In this document: positions 28,401 through 36,554 of the stretch, one piece after another
Numbering within the stretch: the stretch's first letter is position 1
How the letters are laid out: each line of letters begins with the position of its first letter
From: an uncultured Collinsella sp.
GTDB lineage: Bacteria > Actinomycetota > Coriobacteriia > Coriobacteriales > Coriobacteriaceae
NCBI GenBank assembly: GCA_934630375.1
Contig: CAKTVQ010000006.1
Span: 1 to 64,000, forward strand
Reading direction: 5' to 3'
DNA length: 64,000 nt
Made by a program: the position numbers and the translations under genes
Notes under the pieces: generated by a model
What the model saw: only the letters and a program-made list of their open reading frames with translations
What the model was told of the DNA's origin: nothing
Databases searched by the model: none

Positions 28401-29144
28401 CCGCGCCACATCCGCCATGGTCTTGTCGCTCGCCTCGAACGCGTCGATGGCATCGAGCGCCACCTGCGCCTTCTCGGTCGCGGCCTTGCTCGCACCGAGC
28501 GCCGCACGATAGGCATCGGCAAGTGCCGAGGTATCGGAGCATCCGCGAAGCACGCACACGTCGCCCATACCACCCGGCAGCTGGCTGGACAGCTCCAGCA
28601 GGTCGCGCACCAAGCCCTTGATGGTGGTGCCGCCACCAAAGGGACCGCCCTCGCCCGCCATGGGATACCAGGCATAGAGGGCTTTGAGCGAAGCGGCGAG
28701 CTCGGGAGCGGCGTCGGGCGCCGTCGCACGGCCCAGCACATGCTCGACAGCCTGGTCCATGAGCTCATCGGTATCGGTGAGCACCGTAAATTCGGGGTCG
28801 ATGCCCAGCTCCAGCGCATGCGCGCGCAGGATACGCGAACACATGCCGTGGATGGTCGAAATCCAGGCATCGTCAACCGTCAGGGCTTCCTCGTCCATGC
28901 CCTCTTCGATAAGCGCACGGCGCACGCGGTCGCGGATCTCGGCCGCGGCGTCCTTGGTAAAAGTAATGGCGAGCACCTGGTCCAGATGCTCAACGAACGG
29001 ACCGGATTCGGGCGAGAGTGCGTAGACGATACGGCGCGTGAGGGTAAAGGTCTTGCCCGAACCGGCGCCCGCCGAGACAAACAGCGGGCGGTCGAGCGTT
29101 TTGACAACTTGCAGCTGTTGCGGCATCAAAGTCGAAAGATCCAT
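25473..29144 (-). CDS. addA: AddA-type UvrD/Rep helicase-nuclease
   Basis: AddA is the helicase-nuclease subunit that resects double-strand breaks together with AddB. The 1223-residue protein has superfamily 1 motifs: SAGAGSGKTFTLT (Walker A), TFTKDAAAEI (Ia), DEFQDTDQMQ (II), VGDAQQSIYRFRGA (III), TVHASKGLEYPVV (V) and YVAMTRA (VI). The C-terminal part has a PD-(D/E)XK nuclease with E in AEVPFF and D/K in VIDYKTG. It begins 3 bp after the addB-like stop, so they form one operon. Confidence 0.92.
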   Translation of the reverse strand: MDLSTLMPQQLQVVKTLDRPLFVSAGAGSGKTFTLTRRIVYALSPESGPFVEHLDQVLAITFTKDAAAEIRDRVRRALIEEGMDEEALTVDDAWISTIHGMCSRILRAHALELGIDPEFTVLTDTDELMDQAVEHVLGRATAPDAAPELAASLKALYAWYPMAGEGGPFGGGTTIKGLVRDLLELSSQLPGGMGDVCVLRGCSDTSALADAYRAALGASKAATEKAQVALDAIDAFEASDKTMADVARLMMSCGMPRASKMFPKENVELLKAEAADTFVNIVLACGDQALDALTGLARAVEAEYRALKADQSALDNNDLLRMAYEALRDYPAIRAAYEGRFKMVMIDEFQDTDQMQVDLIRYLTGAGERALCTVGDAQQSIYRFRGAEVEVFRRQERKVGASGAAAAASTPGSVLASSGAPASSGASAGELVKLVRNFRSHDEVLRYVARVFDGDTGGLMQGFLDLEPSDEREDKLEAEASRRQALLVVGGSTQERTQAKARAIAERFHALVKAGQPQGDMVLLLGRMTNADVYAQAFRDQGLDCVIAGGSVFAQAAEVQTIRALVCALANPADTAQGLMPVLASPMFALGAQEFLALATKLDEQTGETSRRNIDAGIMSDCDVPGLQNLPLVTRAREVLRYAFRRVGRDSFAVIARDVVNASGWFVRLAQRGPEGKAIAANVLKALDAVAEAEAEFGNSPRSIALAFDRFLAGKEAPGALNEDGNGAVRIMTVHASKGLEYPVVAVSECFGVRKSTGAAQMGRVEGGAQVVALPARFDGVKLADGAFVKGDDVKKQFEHAFKGKGTSLWLSPELMDDVCATGSPAEAFVRLRNDDLQLSLEERARLLYVAMTRARELVILAMDVAVSRGKVPAPSFDVESDLTYDVLRRILPGQGLGMPQLDADHLVFDNSQPGDYELISLANFTFGEQTFEANASLDAEGKLVRGDAEAEVVDAGARVAVPGPADPEPDAFELVYPQAVGVRMGTCPYPARDSYSYSSIAAALHAEAEDRAAEARVPMDEAGDDAESDGSEMTDVGVAAIELAANPMALGSAFHAACQWLIEMGVDELPAERTDALARLWHLTPEQRERFDVALNRWLRSAVRAELLAWPCVRAEVPFFSLGCEDEDIARYGAYAEGAIDALATDPADPTRALVIDYKTGGTPDETPEQLQEKHALQARVYSDVLHKAGFVTVTVKFVRVEQADPALFVEPAEPQVVTYNL

Positions 29145-29147
29145 GGT

Positions 29148-32100
29148 CTACACGTCCCTCCTTACAAACGTTCCTTCGTGGTTATACGAACAGTGCGCGT
29201 GCGCTGCCTGCGGCGATGTCGGATCAACGGCAGCCACGACGCCCGCCTCGAGCTCGCGCAGGCGCTCGGCAATTCCGGCCTCCACGCGGTCGAGCAGGGT
29301 GTCGAAGTCCATATTGCCGCCCTCGCCCGGGAAGCCTTTCTTAAGGCCCGGAATACGACCGTCGCCGCGCTCCTCCTCGAGCAGCTCGTCACTCGCGGCG
29401 CCGCGCAGCGCCGGCTTGCCGCCCTTGGTCGAAAAGTAGAGCGCCGCGCGTGTGTTCAAGTCCAGCGCCCGCCGCATGGCCTGCGCGTAGATGAGCGTCT
29501 GGGTATGCGGCGGCAACCAACGCGGGTCGTCGGCGGGCACCGCGCCCGTCTTCTCATCGAACACCGTGGGGTCGGCGAGCTTATATTCCTCGACGCCCGA
29601 ACGATGCTTGTAGTCGATCACCACGGCACGGTTCTCGGCATCCACGTCCACGCGGTCGATGCGCCCGCCGAGTGGCCAGCCGGCATACTCGACCTTAAGC
29701 TCGTTAAACGCAAACTCCAGATAGCGCGGGGCAAAGGGCGCAAGCGCCTCGGACTCATAGGCGAGCACGCCCTCCAGCTGCGGCAAGATCTCGGCCACCT
29801 GGCGCTCCTCCACCGGAGAGAGCGGCACGAGCGGGCCCTCGGTACCGCGCTTGCCGGCGTGCTCGGTCAGGGTCTCGTCGAAGACCTCGCGCAGCAGCTC
29901 CTGTGCGCGCGGAAGGTTCATGGGCGTCACGCGTTCCATGCCCTCCTGCGGCAGGCGAGCATGCAGGTGCTCCAGCACGTCGTGGACAAAGTTGCCCTTC
30001 TCCATGTTGCCAAAGCCCGCATCGATAGACTGGGGTTTTACGCGATAGGACACAAACCAGCACAGCGGGCAGGTGGAATAGGCCTCGATCTGCGAGGCGG
30101 ACGTTAAACGCGGCACGAGCGGCGAATCCTCGCCCTCACCATCGCGACGGCGCAGGACCAGGTACGGCACGGCCTCGGCACTCAGATGCTGAGGAGCCTC
30201 GCACGCGACCCGCTTGCGCTCGAGCCCTTCGCCGGCGGCGGGGTCGAAGTCCCTTACGATGTCGCCCTCGCCCACGCACGTGGCCTTGGCGGCGCCGGCG
30301 ACCTTGTCGGCGTCAGCGTCCTTGTCGGTGCCAACAGCTTTGTCGGCGTCAGCGGCCTTGGCGTCGTCAGCGGCCTTGGCACGCGCCCACAACTCGGTCC
30401 ACACGGCCGCCGGATAGCACTCGCGCGCCTGGCGATCGTGGGTCACGCGGGCAAGCACAACGGGGCCGCGCGCAGCCCGCATCGCACGGCCAAAGCGCAC
30501 GCGCAGCAGAGCGGCAGGCTCAAGCGTCACGCCGCTGCGACCCAACTCTTCCGTCAGCGTGGCCAACGGGCCCTCCTCATGCGAGAGCGGATAGCTGTCC
30601 AGGTCGACATCGGCAAACAGCACCGCATCGTAGCTGTTGGGACGCAGCGCTGCCGCATCGGCAAGCGACACAAAACGCACCTGGGCACGCGGTGTGCGGT
30701 CGACCTCGTAGGTCTCGTAATCGTAAGCGGTACTGCGCTTATCCACCTTGGTGCGGACGCCGTCGAGCGCGGGTACGGTCGCGGCCTGCGACACATCGAG
30801 CGCGCGGGCGTCATTCATAAGGATGTCGATGGCATGGCGCAGCAAGGCGGTCTCGGCCTGACGACGGGCCTGACCGTCAAGGCCGCCCAGGGTGCGATCG
30901 GGCAGCGCCTCGGCAACCGCGAGCATGGCCTTGAGTGCCGTCACGGGCTTGTCACGCCATAGCGCCTGGAACACATCCGAGACCACGCACGGCACGTTCT
31001 TAAACCAGTTCTGGTCGCTGGCCGCCTTGCGCGCACCCCTCACCTGGCCCTGCACGCTCTGTAGCAGGCTCTTCACGCCCGCAATGGTCTTGCTGCGCGA
31101 CAGGCGCATGTTCTTATCGAAGGTTCGCGCGCTGGCGGCATCGGCGCCCGAAAGCGGGCTGTAGATCCAGTCGGTAAGCTCCGGGGCGGGCCACCACTCG
31201 GTCTTGGAGGCGCTGCCCTCATCGGCGGCCTTCATGCGCTCGATCAGGTTGGCAAGTGCCGTGAACTGCCTGCCCGCGATGGATTGGGAAAACGCCGTGA
31301 ACTCGGTTGTCTCGGCCGCAATGTGGCGCGCCGCCAAACGGGCGGTAAGCTCGCCGAACAACTGGGGTGCCTGAGCGGACACCACGAGCACGCGCGCAGG
31401 ATCGGCCGGCGCTGCAGCGCCATCGTGCGGCACGGCGCCCTCGCGCGCCTTTACCAACTTATCAATAGCATTCGCATAGGCATAGGCGCGGGCATGGGGA
31501 CCGGCCACCTCTATAAAGGCAGGCTGAGCGGCAGGCTTATACGCAGCAGCATCCTCCCCCAGCGGCGTGACCTCAAACAGCACGCCGCGGGCATCAAAGG
31601 CCGCAGCAAGCTCCTCGCGCATTGCCGCCTGCTCGCGGGCGAGCAGCACGACGACCTCTCCCCCGCCATTCGCCACGGCAGACAGCAACCCAAGCAGACC
31701 ATGCGCAAACGACGTGACGCCGCGCACGAACACCGCACGGGCGCAGGTTGGCAGATTGTCGGCCAAGGCACCGGCCATCATGTCGGCCGCCTCGCAGGGC
31801 TCGACCATATCTCGGCGGTCCAAGCCGCTCGCATAGGCGCGGAGCAGCTCGAACACACGAGCCTCGGCGTCGCTTTTGGGCTCGGGCTGGCAAACGCTGT
31901 CGCAGCGGCGCTCGGCACCCGTTCCCGCCACGCCCGGAAGCACATCGCGGGCCATGCGTGCGAGCATGCGCACCGTGCCCTGGCTGCGCGAAAGCGGCTG
32001 TAGATCGGCATCGTCGCGACGGGCAACCATATCCGAGAACAGCATCTGACGCTGCAGGTTGTCGACAAAGCTACGGCCGTCGCCCATCAGCTCCCACAGC

Positions 32101-32306
32101 GAACGAAGCCACGAGGAGGGCGTCTTGTAGTCAACGCCCAGCGAGGCGCCAGCCACCGCCGCATCGTGACGGCACAGATCGAGCTCGGCAAACGTAGGTG
32201 TCAGCAACACGGCGCGCCCGTGGCGGGCAACAAGGTCGGCGAGCAGCGCGGCCTCGGCATCGCTCAAGTCCGCGCCGGCATTGGTGGTATAGATTCGAAC
32301 AGGCAT
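29148..32306 (-). CDS. addB: AddB-like nuclease subunit
   Basis: The 1052-residue protein is the likely partner of addA, 3 bp downstream. It has no intact Walker A motif. The C-terminal PD-(D/E)XK nuclease shows GGRIDRVDVD and VVIDYKH. AddB carries an Fe-S cluster held by one Cys before and three after this domain. Here a Cys pair remains at TCPLCW (about residue 748-751), but the C-terminal end keeps only one (HCSYN). An Ala/Asp/Lys low-complexity insert lies near 650-690 (bases about 30280-30390). ATG at 32306 follows GGAGG. AddA and AddB assignments support each other by adjacency; the AddB identity is more diverged. Confidence 0.8.
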   Translation of the reverse strand: MPVRIYTTNAGADLSDAEAALLADLVARHGRAVLLTPTFAELDLCRHDAAVAGASLGVDYKTPSSWLRSLWELMGDGRSFVDNLQRQMLFSDMVARRDDADLQPLSRSQGTVRMLARMARDVLPGVAGTGAERRCDSVCQPEPKSDAEARVFELLRAYASGLDRRDMVEPCEAADMMAGALADNLPTCARAVFVRGVTSFAHGLLGLLSAVANGGGEVVVLLAREQAAMREELAAAFDARGVLFEVTPLGEDAAAYKPAAQPAFIEVAGPHARAYAYANAIDKLVKAREGAVPHDGAAAPADPARVLVVSAQAPQLFGELTARLAARHIAAETTEFTAFSQSIAGRQFTALANLIERMKAADEGSASKTEWWPAPELTDWIYSPLSGADAASARTFDKNMRLSRSKTIAGVKSLLQSVQGQVRGARKAASDQNWFKNVPCVVSDVFQALWRDKPVTALKAMLAVAEALPDRTLGGLDGQARRQAETALLRHAIDILMNDARALDVSQAATVPALDGVRTKVDKRSTAYDYETYEVDRTPRAQVRFVSLADAAALRPNSYDAVLFADVDLDSYPLSHEEGPLATLTEELGRSGVTLEPAALLRVRFGRAMRAARGPVVLARVTHDRQARECYPAAVWTELWARAKAADDAKAADADKAVGTDKDADADKVAGAAKATCVGEGDIVRDFDPAAGEGLERKRVACEAPQHLSAEAVPYLVLRRRDGEGEDSPLVPRLTSASQIEAYSTCPLCWFVSYRVKPQSIDAGFGNMEKGNFVHDVLEHLHARLPQEGMERVTPMNLPRAQELLREVFDETLTEHAGKRGTEGPLVPLSPVEERQVAEILPQLEGVLAYESEALAPFAPRYLEFAFNELKVEYAGWPLGGRIDRVDVDAENRAVVIDYKHRSGVEEYKLADPTVFDEKTGAVPADDPRWLPPHTQTLIYAQAMRRALDLNTRAALYFSTKGGKPALRGAASDELLEEERGDGRIPGLKKGFPGEGGNMDFDTLLDRVEAGIAERLRELEAGVVAAVDPTSPQAAHAHCSYNHEGTFVRRDV

Positions 32307-32382
32307 GGTCCTCCACTCAAACCGTTCGCAATATTCAATGTATCCATCCTACCCGCCCACGCGGACAACATGGCCCCACACC

Positions 32383-32409
32383 AAAAAACCGCCCCCGAAG
32401 GGACGGTTC
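32383..32409 (-). terminator. intrinsic terminator after TrpR-like gene
   Basis: On the minus strand GAACCGTCCC and GGGGCGGTT pair around a TTCG loop, followed by TTTTTT. It lies 27 bp past the stop. Confidence 0.85.
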
Positions 32410-32435
32410 TGTGCAATTCGTTTTTTGCCGTTGGC

Positions 32436-32735
32436 CTACTCGCCATCCTCCAGCTTGATGAGGATCTTGCGATAGCCGCCGTACTCGCCGTTGAGCGCCT
32501 TGGACACGCGGCTCACCGTGGTGGACGAAGCGCCGGTGCGGGCCTGAACCTCAACATAGGGCTCGCCCTCATCCAGATAACGCGCGACCTGCAGACGTTG
32601 CGAAAGATCGCAGATCTCGCGCGGCGTGCAGATATCGGTCAAAAACGCTTGAATATCCTTCTCGTCGTCCAAAAGACTAAATGCGTGGACCAGCTGCTTG
32701 ACATCAGGCTTGTCAAACATGTTCTCGATATTCAT
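32436..32735 (-). CDS. TrpR-like YerC/YecD family DNA-binding protein
   Basis: A 99-residue helical protein. The helix-turn-helix is ARTGASSTTVSRVSKAL and the upstream part (CTPREICDLSQRLQVARYL) matches the YerC/TrpR superfamily. Members bind DNA as dimers. No bound ligand can be inferred, and there is no trp gene nearby. The Shine-Dalgarno match before the ATG at 32735 is weak. It has its own terminator. Confidence 0.85.
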   Translation of the reverse strand: MNIENMFDKPDVKQLVHAFSLLDDEKDIQAFLTDICTPREICDLSQRLQVARYLDEGEPYVEVQARTGASSTTVSRVSKALNGEYGGYRKILIKLEDGE

Positions 32736-33006
32736 CGATCACCGCCAAACCCGCCAAAAGGCATCGAAGTTGATACTGACATCGGGCATCGTTCGCCCGT
32801 AATATGCAATAAAACTATGCATGGGCCATTTGCCCGTAGCAGTGTAGCACACCACCAAACTAAAGCGACAAGACTCTCTGCCAGCGGCACGTTTTTTAGG
32901 ACGAACGCCGTTTTGAAACCAAACGCGCACGTAAGCTCCACGAATATCTGAGACAATGGGCGCCCAAACAAAGCGACACACTGTCTGCGCAGAAAGGGAT
33001 CGCACC

Positions 33007-33372
33007 ATGCGCTTTATGCTTAACTGGCTCTTCACCTCGATCGCCATCGCGATCGCCACGTTTCTCGTCCCCGGCATCCAGCCCTTCGGTTTTGCCGAAG
33101 CCTGGGTCTGCTTTGCCTTTGTGGGGCTGTTCCTGAACATCGTCGACTCGCTCGTCAAACCGTTCCTGACGGTCATTTCGCTGCCGCTCACCATTATCAC
33201 GCTGGGCATCTTCCAACTCGTGGTCAACAGCTTTATGCTCGAGCTCGCCAGCTACCTGTCGGTCAACCTGCTGGGTGCAGGCATTTCCATCGCCAGCTTT
33301 GGCTCGGCCTTTATGGGCAGCATCCTGGTATCCATCATGCGCAGCATCCTCGACAGCATCGCCGAGGGCTAA
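33007..33372 (+). CDS. small membrane protein, phage holin family IV type (YvlD-like)
   Basis: The 121-residue product has four hydrophobic segments: residues 3-22, 29-48, 52-72 and 85-112. It fits the 4-TM holin superfamily IV/YvlD group, chromosomal membrane proteins of unclear role, not necessarily phage. AAAGGG precedes the ATG at 33007. Nothing around it is phage-derived. Confidence 0.85.
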   Translation: MRFMLNWLFTSIAIAIATFLVPGIQPFGFAEAWVCFAFVGLFLNIVDSLVKPFLTVISLPLTIITLGIFQLVVNSFMLELASYLSVNLLGAGISIASFGSAFMGSILVSIMRSILDSIAEG

Positions 33373-33412
33373 AACGACCATTCCGGCCGCGCCCGTCTCA
33401 ACAGCCCAAAAC

Positions 33413-33453
33413 GAAGGCCGCCCATCGCAAAAAAATGGGCGGCCTTCTTATTT
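33413..33453 (+). terminator. intrinsic terminator, probably bidirectional
   Basis: A 13-bp stem (GAAGGCCGCCCAT and complement) with an A-rich loop is followed by TTATTT. It separates the membrane-protein gene from the convergent Rrf2 gene. Confidence 0.8.
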
Positions 33454-33516
33454 GCCAAGTCTCAAAGGGCGAGAGAATCTGCCATTTCCACCCTGTCCCC
33501 ACATGGCAGGTGTGGG

Positions 33517-33945
33517 TTAGATGACGTAGTCGTAGCCGTCGTTGGGGGCGACGAGCGCATCGAGCGTCACGCCGTCGAGGTAGTCGTTGATGAGCTTGTC
33601 CAGGTTCTTCCACACGTCGAGCGTGGGGCACTCATCAGATCGCGAGCAACCCTTGCAGTCGCCATCCAGACAGGCGACCGGCGCCAGGCTGCCCTCGGTC
33701 AGGCGCAAGATCTCGCCCACCGTGTACTGCTCGGGCGGGCGTGTGAGCACATAGCCGCCGCCCTTGCCGCGCATGCCCGAGAGCATATTGGCGCGCACGA
33801 GCGTCGCCAGAATATTCTCGAGGTACTTCTCCGAAATACCCTGACGTGCCGCAATCTCTTTAAGCGGGATGCGACCGGCCGCTTGGTGCTCGGCCAGATC
33901 GACCATAACGCGCAGGGCATATCTGCCCTTAGTAGAAACCAACAT
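33517..33945 (-). CDS. Rrf2 family transcriptional regulator
   Basis: A 142-residue regulator with the Rrf2 winged helix (STKGRYALRVMVDLAEH, GISEKYLENILATLVRANMLSGMRGKGGGYVL). A Cys cluster follows at CLDGDCKGCSRSDEC, four Cys, as in IscR/CymR/NsrR relatives, which may bind an Fe-S cluster or sense cysteine status. It is divergent from cysK, so a CymR-like role in cysteine control is a reasonable inference. RBS is weak before the ATG at 33945, but this start matches the family. Confidence 0.9.
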   Translation of the reverse strand: MLVSTKGRYALRVMVDLAEHQAAGRIPLKEIAARQGISEKYLENILATLVRANMLSGMRGKGGGYVLTRPPEQYTVGEILRLTEGSLAPVACLDGDCKGCSRSDECPTLDVWKNLDKLINDYLDGVTLDALVAPNDGYDYVI

Positions 33946-34062
33946 ATATAGTGCTGCCTTTCGGTCTTTTAGTTCGTTGAAATTCTAGCCGAAATATTGG
34001 CTTTGAAAATACCCGTTCCGGTCAAGATGGTTAATCAACTTGCAATAAACTCCTATTTCCTA

Positions 34063-34091
34063 TTGCATTACTAGGCTTTAGTGTCTAGTAT
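34063..34091 (+). promoter_or_regulatory. cysK promoter with dyad operator
   Basis: A -35 of TTGCAT (34063-34068), a 17-bp spacer and a -10 of TAGTAT (34086-34091). Between them is the dyad ACTAG-N10-CTAGT (34070-34089), where a repressor would block polymerase. It is in the 253-bp divergent gap with the Rrf2 gene, so the likely binder is that Rrf2 protein. Confidence 0.55.
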
Positions 34092-34198
34092 GCTTCCCAA
34101 CAGCAAAACGAACAACCTATAAGGTTTGTGGGTTTCGCTGCTACACACACCGTAAAACCACACGGTATCCAGTCATTTGAACACTTTGGAGGTTCACC

Positions 34199-35137
34199 AT
34201 GAGCAATGTTTACACGTCCATCGATCAGCTTATCGGCCACACCCCGCTCCTGGAGCTCACCCACTTTGAGGCCGACGAGGACCTCAAGGCCCGCGTGCTC
34301 GTCAAACTGGAATACTTCAACCCCGCCGGGTCCGTTAAAGACCGCGTCGCCAAGAACATGATTGACGAGGCCGAGAAGGCCGGCAAGCTCGTGCGTGGCG
34401 GCGACTACACCATCATCGAGCCCACGAGCGGCAACACCGGCGTCGGCATCGCCTCGGTGGCGGCGGCCCGCGGCTATAAGGTGATCATCACCATGCCCGA
34501 GACCATGTCCGTCGAGCGCCGCAAGCTGATGCAGGCATACGGTGCGCAGCTCGTGCTCACCGACGGCTCCAAGGGCATGAAGGGCGCTATCGCCAAGGCG
34601 GAGGAGCTGCAGAAGGAGACTCCCAACAGCATCATCGCCGGCCAGTTTGTGAACCCCGCGAACCCGGCCATTCACAAGGCCACGACCGGCCCCGAGATCT
34701 GGGACGACACCGACGGCAAGGTCGACATCTTCGTCGCCGGCGTCGGCACCGGCGGCACCGTGACCGGCGTGGGCGAGTTCCTCAAGGAGCAAAACCCCGA
34801 GATTCAGGTCGTCGCCGTCGAGCCCGCCACCTCCCCGGTGCTCTCCAAGGGCCAGGCCGGCCCGCACAAGATCCAGGGTATCGGTGCCGGCTTTGTGCCC
34901 GACGTCCTCGACACCCAGGTCTACGACGAGATCATCCCCGTCGAGAACGACGACGCCTTTGCCACCGGCCGCGCCGTGGGCCACAAGGAGGGCGTGCTCG
35001 TGGGCATTTCGTCCGGCGCCGCCGTGTGGGCCGCACTGCAGCTGGCCAAGCGCCCCGAGAACGAGGGCAAGACCATCGTGGCGCTGCTCGCCGACACCGG
35101 CGAGCGCTACCTGTCCACGGCACTCTTCCAGGACTAG
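34199..35137 (+). CDS. cysK: O-acetylserine sulfhydrylase (cysteine synthase A)
   Basis: CysK makes cysteine from O-acetylserine and sulfide with pyridoxal phosphate. The 312-residue protein has the PLP lysine in NPAGSVKDR, the substrate loop TSGNTGVG, the phosphate-binding [10 protein letters not shown] and the SSGAA near the end, all normal. GGAGG precedes the ATG at 34199. Its promoter carries a dyad that probably binds the divergent Rrf2 regulator. A small hairpin (CTCGTTCT/AGAACGAG, 35142-35158) follows, without a T-run. Confidence 0.95.
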   Translation: MSNVYTSIDQLIGHTPLLELTHFEADEDLKARVLVKLEYFNPAGSVKDRVAKNMIDEAEKAGKLVRGGDYTIIEPTSGNTGVGIASVAAARGYKVIITMPETMSVERRKLMQAYGAQLVLTDGSKGMKGAIAKAEELQKETPNSIIAGQFVNPANPAIHKATTGPEIWDDTDGKVDIFVAGVGTGGTVTGVGEFLKEQNPEIQVVAVEPATSPVLSKGQAGPHKIQGIGAGFVPDVLDTQVYDEIIPVENDDAFATGRAVGHKEGVLVGISSGAAVWAALQLAKRPENEGKTIVALLADTGERYLSTALFQD

Positions 35138-35239
35138 AGTTCTCGTTCTTAGAACGAGTCCAAGGCACGCCGGTCTCCCCTCTCTTCTGGCAGCCTGAGC
35201 TCATCCCAACAGGGTGTCCCACAGGACGCCCGAACTTGC

Positions 35240-35288
35240 TACAATGTCTGCGGCGCGGAACCAGCCTCCCGCGCCGCTTTTCTTTTTT
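35240..35288 (+). promoter_or_regulatory. mnmA -10 box followed by a terminator-like hairpin
   Basis: TACAAT (35240-35245) could be a -10 with a weak -35. Immediately after, GCGGCGCGG (35250-35258) pairs with CCGCGCCGC (35269-35277) and is followed by TTTTCTTTTTT. A transcript from this promoter would begin with an intrinsic terminator about 30 bp before the mnmA ATG, which suggests attenuation. It could instead be only the cysK terminator, with the real promoter elsewhere. Confidence 0.4.
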
Positions 35289-35317
35289 GGCCACATGCCA
35301 CCAAGGAGAACCTCCCC

Positions 35318-36418
35318 ATGCACAACAAGCGCGTGCTCGTCGCCATGAGCGGCGGCGTCGATTCCAGCGTGACCGCGTATCTGCTCAAAAGTCAGGGTTA
35401 CGAATGTGTCGGTGCCACCATGCGCCTCACCTGCCCCGCGCCCGATCCCGCCACGGGCATGAGTAAGGTCGACCGCGACATCGCCGATGCAAAGGCCGTC
35501 GCCGAGCGCCTGGGGATACCCCATCACGTGCTCGACTTGCAGCAAACCTTCGACCGCAACGTTGTCGAGCGTTTTATGAACGCCTACCAGGAGGGGCTGA
35601 CGCCCAATCCGTGCATCATCTGCAACCGCCATATTAAGTTTGGCGCGTTGCTGGATGCGGCGCTGGATATGGGCTGCGACTACATCGCCACAGGCCACTA
35701 TGCCAAAACGAGCCAGGCGCCCGATGGCACCTGGCAGCTGCATCGCGGCGAGGACCCCAAAAAGGACCAGAGTTACTTTTTGTATTCGCTCACGCAGGAG
35801 CGCCTGGCGCACACGATCTTTCCGCTGGCAGGCCTAGACAAAGAGCGCGACGTGCGCCGCATAGCCACCGAGCAGGGCTTTGTTAACGCCAAGAAGGCCG
35901 AAAGCGAGGACATCTGCTTTATTCCAGACGGCGACTACGCGGGCTATATCGAGCGCCGCTGCGGACATGCCGCTGCACCGGGCAACATCGTATGGCGCGA
36001 CGGCAGCGTGGTTGGGCGCCACAACGGCGCGCTGCGCTACACCATCGGCCAGCGTAAGGGCTTGGGCGTCGCGATGGCGCATCCCGTGTACGTAACGGGT
36101 GTCGACGCCGTCAACAACACCGTGCATCTGGGCGAGGCAGAGGACCTGACGGCCACGGCGCTCACGGCCAACGACTGGATTTGGAGCGCCCCGGCCGACC
36201 GCATGGAGGCAGAGCTCGATGCCGGCGGCATTCGCGTGGGCGCCAAGTACCGCTACCGTCAGAAAGACCAGGCAGCGACCCTTACGCGCGGCGAAGACGG
36301 GCAAATGTTGCTGACCTTTGACGAGCCGCAACGAGCCATCGCCCCCGGCCAAGCCGTCGTCGTCTATCGCGGCGACGTCGTCCTGGGCGGCGGCACCGTT
36401 ACGGCAGCCATCAAATAG
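35318..36418 (+). CDS. mnmA: tRNA-specific 2-thiouridylase MnmA
   Basis: MnmA thiolates U34 of Lys, Glu and Gln tRNAs. The 366-residue protein has the PP-loop SGGVDSS, the first catalytic Cys in NPCIICN, ATGHYAK, and the second Cys in ESEDICFI. The C-terminal tRNA-binding beta barrel follows. ATG at 35318 has AAGGAGA upstream. It lies after cysK, whose product cysteine is the ultimate sulfur source. Confidence 0.96.
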   Translation: MHNKRVLVAMSGGVDSSVTAYLLKSQGYECVGATMRLTCPAPDPATGMSKVDRDIADAKAVAERLGIPHHVLDLQQTFDRNVVERFMNAYQEGLTPNPCIICNRHIKFGALLDAALDMGCDYIATGHYAKTSQAPDGTWQLHRGEDPKKDQSYFLYSLTQERLAHTIFPLAGLDKERDVRRIATEQGFVNAKKAESEDICFIPDGDYAGYIERRCGHAAAPGNIVWRDGSVVGRHNGALRYTIGQRKGLGVAMAHPVYVTGVDAVNNTVHLGEAEDLTATALTANDWIWSAPADRMEAELDAGGIRVGAKYRYRQKDQAATLTRGEDGQMLLTFDEPQRAIAPGQAVVVYRGDVVLGGGTVTAAIK

Positions 36419-36435
36419 CCCCATCCCCTTTATAA

Positions 36436-36500
36436 GTTGCGGTGAAATAGGGACTGTTTAAGCGTTTAAAACCGCCAAACAGTCCCTATTTCACCGCAAC
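36436..36500. repeat. dispersed palindrome family B, copy 2
   Basis: Perfect 24-bp arms (36436-36459, 36477-36500) starting GTTGCGGTGAAATAGGGACT enclose 17 bp. It matches the family at 25400-25462 over the arms. It stands between the convergent mnmA and M42 peptidase genes and may double as a terminator, although it has no T-run. Confidence 0.85.
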
Positions 36501-36554
36501 TTTGAGAGGACGGCCTCGGTCGGCGCTATTGTGTCAGCCGAGGCCGCTGCATCG

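Noticed and set aside
25467-30107. A very long plus-strand frame opposite addA and addB
   Set aside because: Same effect of high GC3. The encoded sequence has no recognisable domain, while the minus strand shows complete helicase and nuclease motifs.
33007-33372. Prophage remnant because of the holin-type protein
   Set aside because: The holin IV/YvlD family is often chromosomal and no phage gene is nearby.
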